Below are positions 1 through 11,412 of a stretch of 64,000 nt of DNA, piece by piece; the stretch's first letter is position 1; the number at the start of each line of letters is the position of its first letter. Source of the stretch: Cloeon dipterum (lineage: Eukaryota; Arthropoda; Insecta; Ephemeroptera; Baetidae); assembly GCF_949628265.1 (NCBI RefSeq), contig NC_088786.1, positions 18,166,001 through 18,230,000 on the forward strand, read 5' to 3'. Both the position numbers and the translations under genes were made by a program. Under the pieces are notes generated by a model. That model saw only the letters and a list, made by a program, of their open reading frames with translations. It did not search any database and was not told where the DNA came from.

Positions 1-3000
1 TATCTTGGTGCGTACATAGAATCATCTCAAGTTGAATATGTAGCTGCGTTCGCTCACACAATGCTTGCGTTTAGTTGTGCATGCATTTCCGAGATGGCGA
101 GCATCTTGCCTCAGCGGGGATGGAGCAGAAATCAGAAATGCTCGAAATTGCGTGACTGACTTGCGATACTTCAAGACCACTGACTGCGCATTACTTCTTT
201 ACACCACTCGAGCAAAACTTCTTTCACGCCTGGCCTGTTATTCCTGATTGCGAAACGAGAACAGTTCACGAAGAAAATAGAAGTGAAGGTGAACTGAATG
301 CAATTTTTCAATGATTGCTTTTCCGAGAGTTGAACTGATTGTTCGTTTGATTGCATACTAATGTGGGATATTTAAATGAACAAATGCGTTTGAAAATAAA
401 GTCCAATCTATTTTAACTCTTGTGATGTTTTGAAGTTAGAATAAAAATTGCACTAATTTTGAAACGAAATATAATTCATCTAATGTATCTCGTTTTGCGA
501 GAGTATGATTTCCTAAAATTAAAAAACGCTTACCAACCTTTCAAAATTGTAAATTATGTCAAATGGAACAATGATGGTAGTTAGGAACTGATGATCTTGA
601 ATATGATTTTCCAATATTTTACGTCACCTATTGTCATTTCAATTCTGCACATTTCCTGCACGCTCTAGTAATTTAATATTAAGGAAACTTTAACGCATAT
701 AAATGAGAAATAAAACTAGGAATTTAATAAAACTTAAGAACTACTTGGCAAATAGATTCTAGAAATTTCTGCAGTTATAGTTAGTGCTAATTACTGGATC
801 GATGAAATGTTGAATGGCAACTGTGGAAGAAAAGTCTTTTCTGCCTTGATAGAGCGCAGAACTGGGCGGAGAGGAATCAATAAATAGGAGAGAAAGGAAG
901 AATGACGCTTGCCTGGTGAAATATTAAGAGTGTGCACATGCAAATGAGGTGCGAGTGCGGCAGTAAATCAAAGAGGAGCAGACTGTTTTAATAAAAGAGA
1001 ACGTGCAGTCGCGAGAAGAAAGAGGGCAAAATAGTGTAAGAACCGGTAAGAACAGTTCCACCATTTGGCCTTTACTGCGTGTTGCATGGCCCCGGAAAAA
1101 GTTCAGCGTCTCGGCACTTTCAAATAACTCACATTTTAAAGCAAACCTTGACTGCACGAAAATACTTTATTCATGCGGCAGTTGAAATATTTTCCAGAGA
1201 ATCAAATAGATTTTTTGATTCATATGCGATCAAGTTAAAGTGGATTCGTACTGAAATATTGTAATAAAAATTATTCCTATCTTTTCTTAAAATATTATGT
1301 TTGGATTAGGAAAAAGTTATAATTTTCCCAGATTGCCATTTGAATTTATGAGAAAATGAGCTCCAAAGATTACAAGCTAATCTAGCAGCGACGAGCACTT
1401 CCTCCTGATTGAAAATCAGGATTTATTTCACAAGGACGGATATTTAGCTTATTTTAGTCATAATTTGCTCACCGTTGGATAGATCGTGACGAGAGGAATC
1501 GAAATCTAACGAAAAATTATCGATGAACGGTAATTTTAATATGGGGCTAATTCTGAAATTAAACTTTTAATCGGCCCTCAACCCTCATTTAACTGTATAG
1601 AGATTTTTGCTAGATTTAAGAAATAAAATAATATTCCGTTTCTGGGCTCACTTCAGCTTTGTCCCCCGGACAGAATCTTACCAACTTGTTTCCCAGAATT
1701 GTCGTCCTTTCTCAAATGCTTTTTCCTATTTGTAAACTGACCTTTGATAACATGAATGTACTGACTAATTGTGAGAATAAACAACCATACAATACAAATA
1801 ATAAATTGAATGGGTCAATTGCTGGGCTAAAACACAAAGTTATGTTCATTTTTGCCCTAAAAAAATCCACTTAAAATATTCCAATGCTGGCGTACATTTA
1901 ATAAGCCGATATCGACATATCCTGAATCAAAAGAGAAACGTGCGAATTACAAGCCTAGGGCTGCATTCTGCATCTCCGTCGTGAGCCTTTCCAATATTGC
2001 GTTCACTATTTGTTCAGCGCGCCTTATTTCAACTCCTCGCAGGACCATAAAGGGTCTCGACATCGGTGCCCACTCAATAGAACGAGTTGAACTCTTCGAT
2101 TTGGATGCTGAGAGTTATTATTACAAGGCGTCGAGGCGCGGCTTAAGACATGATTAGTTTGTGAAAATGCCGCTTTGCCAGCGAGATAAGTAGCGTTGTC
2201 GACGGCATGAGAGACCGTGTGCGTATAAATATTTTAATTGTTGTTGTTGACCGAGCACCAGCTTATCACGGAGGTGATTATTGGCGTAGCAAACAGCCAC
2301 TGGCTTTGGCTCGTGTTTGTTGTTCAACGCGCGGTAGCAGCTGTGTTTGCAAATTTTAATATTTCATGTCTGTGCTGGCTCATGGACAGTTGTGGGTTAA
2401 ATTAATTTAGATTGGTTCCTCACTAGTTGCTGAATACATTATTCACAAGAACTATGTATCACGTTGTTTTTTGGTAAAATAATTACTAACCAAAACCAAA
2501 TTATTAGGTCACACAGGGTTTGGTCATTATTAGACTTTAAATGAAGAAAACATCGAATTGATCCAAGCCGATAGATCTTTCTAAATTCATCACATCACAA
2601 TCATTGCCCGAAAATCTCATAGAATTTCACAATTTTCCGCGCTTTGCGAGAATGACACTTTTCTAAATTTCCGGGGAACCTCACCCCCATTTAAAAATTA
2701 CCGCAAGCTTCCAGTAGTCACTGTTAACAGAGCGTGGTTTAAATAAAAAGTATATAAAATTTTTCACTAATGGCCCTTTAAACAAAAATATTGAAAGTAT
2801 GCTAGTTAATTTTATCGCATAATTATTCTCCTCAAAATCGATTATTAAATAGATCATTTTGTGCTAAGACTCATAAATTAGCAAATCCCTATCAACCCTT
2901 GATTATAATTCTTGAAATGCATTTGTTCGCGATGAAAAATAATTTCTCAAACGAAACCTTTCACAAAACAGCGAATTTTTCAGTGCAGCCCGAAAAGAGT

Positions 3001-3885
3001 TATGCTAAGATTGTATTGCCATTGTTTCCCAGACAGAATTTTGAAAGCATCCAATGTTTACTTTAATTAACTCTAAAATATACTTTTTGTTAAATTCAAT
3101 TTTGCACTAAAGGTCATCGACGCAATTACTTATTTATTTAAATTTTATTTATTTATTTTAAAGCTGCGTGCATCACAGTTTTAATCAAATAATGTTAGGC
3201 TTTGTATTTGCTGCCTAAAGAAAATTCCCACAAAAGTTGTGGCAGGAAAACTACACACATAACGCAATCCTGAGCTTGCGGTTATCAAATCGGCAGCCGA
3301 CCCATTTCACATTGTCAGTGGATTATTTTTCCACAGGTGTGACGGACGAAGAGTTCGGCTTGGAGTTAGTTGTCTTTCTCGCACGCGGCTTTATAGCCTC
3401 TCTCAAGATTGAGTGCTCTCACACAAAAGAAGACGGAAAAGGCAGCGGGGAAATCGCGTCCGTCGCATTTTTCTCCAAATTGGTATTAGCCCTTGAATTG
3501 AGCCGGCGATTTTGATCAGTTCTGACCTGACAATGGGCTGGTACGAAAATATGTTTCGCCACGCGAGAATTCTCTTTATGCTCTACTTTTTCAGAGGAGA
3601 GTTTAAAATCTCAAAGCTTAATAAAACCTACGGCGCAGTCTAATAAATTTTGTTGTGTTCTCCTCACATTGTTAGCTTTGGAAAAAAATTATTTTTATAT
3701 TTGCCCTCAAAAAATAGCCGAGCAGTTGCAAAACCGCGTATTTTTTCGTTTTGCAACACTCGCGTCAGTGCGCACGGTTTAAATTATTGCAAAAACGACA
3801 GCTCGGCTGGCCCAGCATGGACGTGACATTGCTTTATTTTCACATGTGTCGGATTTCAACAAACGAAAAAAGCTCTCTCGCTCAC
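1..3885. other. Presumed intron 1 of the minus-strand receptor; no coding sequence recognised
   Basis: AT-rich sequence downstream (in the minus sense) of the first exon of the partial receptor gene. I searched both strands for the next expected exon (a GLPNDLYVYW-like segment) and did not find it. A weak copy of the hAT-like MITE family lies near 2590-2907. The GC-richer stretch around 2000-2340 shows no recognisable product. Confidence 0.5.
2590..2907 (+). mobile_element. hAT-like MITE, partial copy
   Basis: Shows the family blocks TTTTCCGCGCTTTGCGAGA, CCGGGGAACCTCACCCCCATT and ATTAAATAGATCATTTTGTG, ending near GCAAATCCCT. The left terminal repeat is not recognisable, so the start is approximate. 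Confidence 0.45.
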
Positions 3886-4129
3886 CGAAAACGAGGATGG
3901 TGATGTCGGAGAGGGCGAGGCTGAAGAGGTAGTAATTGGTGGCGGTGTGCATGTTGGGGTGCCTGGCGATGACCGTGCACACGAGAACGTTGCCCACGAT
4001 GCCGGTGACCGAGATGACCACGAACAACACGGTCAGCGGCACAACGATGGGCAGGGGCAGCGTCTGCACGCCCAACTGGGACTGAAGGTACGCCCTCAGG
4101 GTCAGGTTGAACTCGCCTGAGTCGTTCAT
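3886..4129 (-). CDS. CAPA/pyrokinin-type receptor paralogue, first coding exon (partial gene)
   Basis: First coding exon of a class A neuropeptide GPCR. It encodes an N-terminus with an NLT glycosylation sequon, TM1 with the GN motif (TGIVGN) and TM2 (NYYLFSLALSD). About 79% of residues match the first exon of the complete receptor gene at 20767-21013 over 75 aligned positions. The exon ends at a GTGAGC donor after TILVFG in phase 1, exactly as in that gene. I chose the ATG at 4127-4129 because it aligns with the paralogue's start; the reading frame stays open upstream to 4228, so a longer start is not excluded. The remaining exons would lie at lower coordinates; none is recognisable in 1-3885, which fits a very long first intron like that of the paralogue. 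Family assignment is firm; whether the whole gene is functional cannot be judged here. Confidence 0.85.
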
Positions 4130-4734
4130 CACTTGGCCGGCCTTTTTGCTCGCTGCAGGCCGGCTAGCTCGCTGCGCACTTTCAGAATCCGACGACTGAC
4201 TGGCTGTCTCACAGCCGCAGACAAACAACCACGCACAGCCTATCTCGTTAACTAGCCCGTTTTCGCCGCCGCCGACGCCGCTGCTGTGTGCTATTTGTTT
4301 GCCTGATCTGGCCGCAGCGAAATGCCCTTCTGCTAATTAGACTCTCGCTTTCCCTTTTGACTAATGAATTGGATTTTCTACTAATGCATTTGACTAACTT
4401 TAAGGACTATAATTATGTTGGTAGTGGTAAAGTCATGTATATTCCTATTTTTCCATTTTTAGATCTCGTTCGAATGAATATAGTATTATATTCACCAAGA
4501 TTATTTGCAATGCAAGCGTCCAGCAACCAGTTTGATATATTATCGACTTGGTTTTAATTAGCTCTATAAGTATAGTTCCTTATTTCTGTAGTATCTTGCC
4601 TATTGCACATTTTAAAATAGAAATTAGAATTGCCATTTTTTACAGCAACAATCGACACATCTTGAAGATCGAATTAGGTCTGGCAGCTGAAATTCAACAT
4701 GACGTGCTAAAAATCGGCAGTAATATAAAAACCG

Positions 4735-4850
4735 TTTCTTTAGCGGTTTTTGGTCTGAATTACCTTGCAAAAAGAACACTAGCGATCAATCAGAGAACCG
4801 CTCCATTCTCTACTTGGTTGCCGGCGTTCTTGTCGCACTTTCTCGCAAGG
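4735..4850. mobile_element. Foldback MITE, family FB2, truncated copy
   Basis: Shares GGTTTTTGGTCTGA, AGAACNNNAGCGATCAATCAGAGAA and a CGGCGTTCTTG end with the inverted right arm of the element at 35168-35473. Only about 115 bp are recognisable, so this is a decayed or partial insertion. Confidence 0.5.
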
Positions 4851-7429
4851 TTATTCACACCAATAACCACCAAGGTAACTGTTTTTAACTTTTTGCTAAT
4901 TTATGGCACATCGTGTCGAATGGTCGACCGGGCAATTCTTTCAAACCAAATTCTACCACCAGGAATCGACCGGCACTGTCAAAAATGAAATTTCAATCTT
5001 ACTTAGACAATGCTCCTCGCATACATTTTGCGATTTCCTTTTCCTCTGTCACGCCACCGCCACCTAGCACCAAGCCATTTTCAATGTATCGTCTCTTGCT
5101 ATTTTTTATTTCCTAGGAAAAAACCGGTCCGCTCTAGATACACTGCACTAAAAGATTCCATCCTTAATGTAATACGTTTGTAATGATTATATTTCATTAA
5201 AAACTGTAGAACCACACACATGCATTTATTTTCGTCCACATCGCTCAAAGCTTTCCATTAAAGACCGCATGCTATAGAGCTAAAAGCAAAAATCCAATTA
5301 AAAGGAGAAAAACAAACCTGTAAAAATAAGAGCAAGAGAATAGCAAGTTTAGTTTGTAAAACATACTCCAGTTACTGGGCGCAATTCAATTCGCAGCGCT
5401 GGGCACTCTCTTTTCAATTCTAATTGCGTTGACTCTTGTTTTGTGCGCGCTCAATTTTTTCCATGCTCGCATTCGCTGACCTCACAATCAGCACACATAT
5501 AGGTGCAAAACTAGAGCTTTTTCAGTTTCAAAAGTTGATAAAGGCGCTTTGCGGGCGGTCATTTCGTTTGCGCCACTTGCGATATGTTGGATATTGTGTC
5601 GCTCGCTCTCTTTGCTCGACTGGTGTTCCAACTCAATCATTTACTAGAAAAATGGATTGCAAAATATATTACCGCTCATTCGAAAAGCTCAATGCTCCGC
5701 TTTATAAGGGAATAATTGACAATAACTGTCGTAAGCTAGCAAACAGTTGGCTACGTGATTATTTTAAAATACGACCAACATGGTTCATACCATTTTTCTC
5801 CTATGGTACTTGCTCGAACGCATATTGTATTAATATCAAAACTAAATTTCTAAATGCAATTTTTAAGGTTATGTTGGATCATAGAATTTGAAAATTCATA
5901 GAGAATTTTGACTAATCTGTTTGATAATGATATCTTCAAACCGGCAGAATGATTTTAGATTAATGTTAGCTTGATACACACGAAATAAAACACCAGGTAT
6001 GGGAAATTTGTTATTATTAAATAAACAATCAAACAAACTAGACATATTCCACTGGAAGGAAGGAAGGAAATCTTCCTTAAATTAATTAGATAGCTCTTCG
6101 ATTGGCAAAGTTTAATATTGACTCGTCAACTATGCAAAATCAACATGCGTGGTTGTGACTGGATTATATACCGGTGAACAAATTTCCTCATGGAACTAAA
6201 ATATTCATCTCTGACCATTGCTACCTAGAAATTTTTACTTTTATCCATGAAGTTGAGTTTTTCCTTAAATTTACTTACAAACTAATGTCAAGGAAGTTGT
6301 GATTTCATTATTGATCTGTGAAAAATTATGTTTCGAGGAGGAGTTTTAGTAAGAAAATTGTCATTCTGATACTGAAATTGGAGAAAAATAAAAATATAGC
6401 AATACATATATATTTATTACCGGACTAAATTTTGCAATTAATTTTTAAACAAAAACTATACTCCCCTTTTATTGACGAGAAGGATGTCAAAAAGTAAAAT
6501 TAAAAATTACTTTGATTTGATTTCAGCAAAACATCTATTGAGGTGCTGCAAACGATTTGACAGTCAACAAAGGCAGAAAATCAGTGCACGTAACAAGCAG
6601 GAAGAAGCTGCCAGAATGTTTATGCGGTGTCAAGTGGGAGTACGCTGACAAGGTCACGTTTGCTTAATTTATAATCGAGAGAAGAGACTCATGACATCGA
6701 AACCCGTGCCAGTCTCGCAAAGCTGGCTGTTCTGATAAGAAGAGTGCGCAGTCCCACGCACTGCTTATTAAATCGAGCGTAAAACTCTCGTGCTAATTAA
6801 CTTTGTTTAATTATTTGCTCAGCAGCAACCAACAAGAGTCCCATCTTGTGCTTTCGATTGAAAAGTTTGTAACAGCAAGCTCAAGCACATCATTTCCGAT
6901 TGCTTTCGGATTTAATCCATTTTCTTTACAGCCTTGACAGATATAGCTAGATGCAATCAATGTTCTGTCGTGGAAAATATAAAGCTCATTATGTTCAATT
7001 AATTTGCTTTTGAACCTAAATTGTTTTAAAATTAATTAATGATCCGATGAATAAAAAATAGCTTTAATTATATATCGCTCTTCTAGGCAAATGCAGGCGA
7101 TTTCACAACGTCCTTAATGCTGCTGTAATCCGTTGAAGGTTAGAAAGAAAAATGATTTTGATACCCCAGTGTTCAACTTGGCAGAGCAGGTCCGAATGCA
7201 GGCATTAGAGTTAGAGAGCACTCAAGTAAAATTAAAAATTTACACGCCAAACATGCTCAGAGAGGTCCACTGGACGACAACATTCTGGCCGGGGCCCACT
7301 TGTACCTTTCATATACTTCGAAGGGACGATGAGAAAGCAAAACTTTTGCTTCGTTGTATCCTCCCTAAAAAAGCTTTGTCAATATAGCGCAACCTTCAAC
7401 CGTGAATATTTTTTCTCAAATAAAGTGTC

Positions 7430-7745
7430 AAAGCAGTGAGAGATATATTTGAGCAGTTCGGGTATCTAATACTGGCTGCCCAATGTCAGAGATGGCAAAC
7501 GAAAACGAAATAGTTTGTTGACTCGAAATGCTCGAATAGCTCAACGGGCTTGGAGGCGCTCCAGCGCCGATTTGCTGGCTTTCGCACCTTTCCAGCAGCT
7601 TTATGGACAAATTTCTGGCGTTTCAATAAAAGACCTCGGTGCGAGGAGGCGAAAAGATGGCCACATTGGGCCCAAGCTCCTTTGCGGCCACTCGGGCCCC
7701 ATTTTATCGGCTCGGTGGTGTTATTGGGACCCGGTGAACTCATAA
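7430..7745 (-). mobile_element. SINE-like element, longest copy
   Basis: On the minus strand it reads GGTCCCAATAACACC, GGGGCCCGAGTGGCCGCAAA, AGCTTGGGCCCAATGTGGCC, ATCTTTTCGCCTCC, GGTCTTTTATTGAAACGCC, GCTGGAAAGGTGCG, and ends TGCTCAAATATATCTCTC. Parts of this order recur at 9275-9480, 48745-48980 and 56798-56950. Open frames across it are not conserved between copies. Confidence 0.65.
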
Positions 7746-7859
7746 CCCAAGGGAAGTGCAGACAATGAGCAGAAGGTTAAAAAAACAATCGATAGTGTGT
7801 TATTATTAATTAATTTTCATGTTGATATTTTAAGAAATTTTAAAGTCTTTTAATTTTAA

Positions 7860-8438
7860 GGTATGATGCACAACCGATTATTTTTTGTGACCGCCATGAT
7901 GGTGGGATAATCAAGTTGAGCATGAATCATGATAAAGTTTGAATCACAAAACCGTTAAATCGTTCATTTATTGAGAATTTGAACTGTATATCTCACTAAA
8001 AACATCCATTTTATGATTTTCCCACGCTTTTTGTGACAATTACAACGTCTACTTTTTCAGTTTTCAGGGAAACCACACCGACATTTAATAATTCCCATCA
8101 GTTACGCCCTCTTTCACAGAGAATCCAGGGTTCATACGTTGTTTCGATAAAATACAATTTTTAAATTTTCAAAAAATCCATTTTTTACCAACTTTTGGGA
8201 ATTTACCATTTTTTTATTTTATCAATTATTTAAAAGGAAAACAATCAAGTGGCTATTTTACTCTGGCATAATACAATATGTTGAATGTTTAATCCCGATG
8301 ATATTGCCGATTGTTATTTCCCTCAAAATTTATTAAACAGATCATTTTATTTTTATCCTAAACACACAACAAAAATAATAAAAAAAATAAAAAATAGAAT
8401 ATCTCGTGAGCAGAAATCGGTTACTTTTGCACATCCCT
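7860..8438 (+). mobile_element. hAT-like MITE copy
   Basis: It contains a decayed left end (ATGATGCACAACCGATTATT), the block TTCCCACGCTTTTTGTGACA, GGGAAACCACACCGACATTT, TTAAACAGATCATTTT, and the right end TTTTGCACATCCCT. Same orientation and order as the copies at 25192, 36953 and 42531. No coding capacity. Confidence 0.55.
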
Positions 8439-9274
8439 ACGCACCATTTCATCTCGTCCGGTATGATTTTGAATATTAATCTTTTCTTTAGCCTTTAAAT
8501 TAGGTTTATAGAAATCATTTAATGTGATTATTATGGATTTACCATTATTTCATCAAGGTTTTATATAAAAGAAAAATTGCATTACAGTAACGGAATTAAG
8601 TGAATCTCACATTATTGTCTTATAGTTCCTAAAAATAAACGTTACTTCGAGGAGCCAAATGAGATTATTTTGCAGAAATGAGCCTGCGTAAACCGGCGAT
8701 TGATACGTCCACTTAATTGGCGGTTGCAATCAGGGAGATTGGCCGTTGAAACCAACCACCTGCCAGCGTCTGCTGGTACTGCTCACAGCAGTCAGACCAC
8801 TCTTTATCCGACGAGCCGCGTGCGGCGAAGAGTTTGCAAACAGTGTGGCTCCCCAGGCGCGCCAGGATCAAAGGTGCAGCCGCAAATCAAGCCCACAAGC
8901 GGAAAAGAGAGAATTAAAGCGGCCGGTCGGCCACTCGAGAGCAGTAAACAACGCAAGCGAGAGTCTAAAGCGTTTTCCTCCTTGCCGCGGCGTCTCCCAG
9001 GCTCTTATAGACTCGATCTCGTTAAGAGAAAACGAGAGACGAGCCATTGCTGGTGGAAAAATAGTGGTTGCTTTGTTGGTGTCTATTCCAGGAAGCAAAC
9101 GCAATTTCGACACTCCGCCCATCGCTACTTCCAAGTTGCTTTTGTCCAGTAGTGCATGGTCGCATTAACCCCTTTGACATAGTGAGAAGAGCCGATGATT
9201 TTTGGCTTGGCCGACCTTTCTCTTTCTTAATATCTGCTCAGCTCATCCCGTGGGCTAAGAGTTCGCTGGGTTCC

Positions 9275-9480
9275 AATTTCCAATAACACCGACGAGCGGA
9301 TAACATGGGGCCCGAGTGGCCGCAGAGGAGCTTGGGCCCAATGTGGCCAGATTTTCGCCTCCCCACGCACTGAGATCATTTTTCGAAACGCCAAAAATAT
9401 GTCCCTAGAGCCGATGGAATGGTCGATGTCATGCTAAACGAAAATGAAATAGCCGTGATTGGAGAAGCTCCAGCACCAAG
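9275..9480 (+). mobile_element. SINE-like element copy
   Basis: Shares CCAATAACACC, GGGGCCCGAGTGGCCGCAGA, GGAGCTTGGGCCCAATGTGG and a diverged CGAAACGCC block with the copy at 7430-7745, in the opposite orientation about 1.5 kb away. Confidence 0.6.
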
Positions 9481-11088
9481 GTTTTATTGAGATTTTAGGC
9501 ATATTTGTTCCGTGCAAAGTAAAATTGTGAAATTGATGGGAAATATCAGTAAACCGGGAGTTTTCTAGGTTTCTATGACACTTGCGCAAGTCTAATTGCG
9601 TTCTTTCCAGTGATGTTTTAGATTATTAGGCACGAAAATTGCGTTTAATTTCTGAGAGCTTCTGCGAATACGAGAAATTAGCTAACTGCACTTTTAACAA
9701 GCTACCAAATTTGAAACAGCACAGAAAATTTCCTTTCTGGGACTCATTCTCGTTCCGAGAACTCCCGGCACACCAGTAAGCCTGCAGGCAAACGCGCCGC
9801 CGGGGAAATTCGCGCACAAAGCGAGCGCAATTAAAGTAATTTTCAAATCAAACAAAAGAGACGGAAGCGCGCGTGCCTGGTCGCACTAGCGAGCGTTACA
9901 GCTATATTCAAAATGCGCACAGAGAAGAAGTTGAATAAAATTGTGACAATCAGCCAACGTGTGAAGAGGCTGGTCTTGAGATATTTCAAGGCAAAAATAC
10001 ATGAAATATAAGCCGTGTCGGATACATTCCAGCTGGGTGCCTATGAAAAGCATCCAAGTGTTAATACGCAAGTGAGACCACGAATTGAATGAAGCTCGTG
10101 CCACAGAGTGAATGGCGCTTTCGATTTTTAAATTCTTTTCATTCGTTCCCACTCGCGATATTGATTAAGCTTTTTGCAGAATGCGTGGGAGTCACCGCAG
10201 CGCGAGTGTAGTACTCTTTAGAGCTTAGCGTCACGGACATTTCATGTCTTTACACGAGTGAAACGAATAAAGTCATTTTTTATTACCGTAATTCGATTTA
10301 CAGTAACTGTTCAGAGAGCGCATAATCTGCTTTTTCTGTTTTCTGCTGGACTTGTATCCTTTCTAATAGTTCTCATCCTTGTACACATAAAATATAACTG
10401 TACCAAATACGAAAGGAAATAATAGTTAAATATTTGGTTGTCCCGTCTTATTTAAAAGCTAAAAAATGAAATCCAAACCTTACATTACGTGATAAATAAT
10501 TTAATTTCCAAATATGTAATTTATTTTATGGACTGTTAGATATGGCATCGAAAGCAATCATTAACACTTTATATTTTCTCTCTTCCTGGCAAAATATTTA
10601 ATCTCAAATATATATTCATCTTTATAATGATATCTCTTCAAACGTTTTTGGAAAATAATTGCAATAAAATAACAGCGAAATATTACAAATGCCATTTTGT
10701 AACCAAATTCTGTGATTGCGTTTCGATTAAAAAATTAATTATGCCTGATTCATACTCGGATCCCTCTTACTTCCTAGAAAAAGCAGGATCTAATTGAATT
10801 ACAAAACAAAGCGTACGTTTACATTAATCATAAATTAATTTATTCGCATTAACAAAGTAGTGCCCAATATCATATATATACGATTTCATTCAATGATAAT
10901 ATTATGACAGCGAGCATTGGTTTATGTTTCACCCACTCTATTCAATTTACATCGTAACATACGCTAATGGCATTTAACTTTGTTTGAACATATCAATAAA
11001 ATCAAAAACTCTTAAACAATGTAACGGTGAGAGTTAAAGAGAATTATTTTAACTAAAGCATACGTTGTTGTATTGATGCAAGGAATAT

Positions 11089-11412
11089 TTGAAGGGGTAA
11101 ATTAGGGGTTGCTGAGGGGATGTGTTAAAAGCCATTTTGAGGTGATTTCAAACATTCACGGCCACCTACTGTGCAATCATTACCGCAGGAAAGAGAATTA
11201 ATTCCTTTAAGACGAGTTGGGGATAGGGATATAAAGGGGTGGGGTTTATCACCTTGAAACCTTTTTGGCTCGTCAGGAGGCATCAAGACGAGTTTATTTG
11301 CATATCCGACAAGCAGAAGTCGAGATCTCGCGTTCAATTGATATTTTTACTTTCGACTCAAAGCCAGGTTTCGACCTTTGACCCGTATTATCTAAAAAAT
11401 GAAACTTCACCG
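11089..11412 (+). repeat. Unclassified dispersed repeat, copy 1
   Basis: Same family as the inverted copy at 39040-39367, sharing TTGAAGGGGT, AGAATTAATTCCTTTAAGACGA, ACCTTTTTGGCT, GACAAGCAGAAGTCGAGATC and a TATCTAAAAAATGAAA tail. Lies in the intergenic region between the receptor genes. Confidence 0.55.

Noticed and set aside
3887..4228. Longer N-terminus of the minus-strand receptor starting at 4228
   Set aside because: The extra residues have no counterpart in the paralogue, whose start aligns with the ATG at 4127-4129; kept only as a possibility.
8700..9168. Arginine- and serine-rich open frames in several frames
   Set aside because: Three mutually overlapping frames with no family signature; better explained by low AT content.
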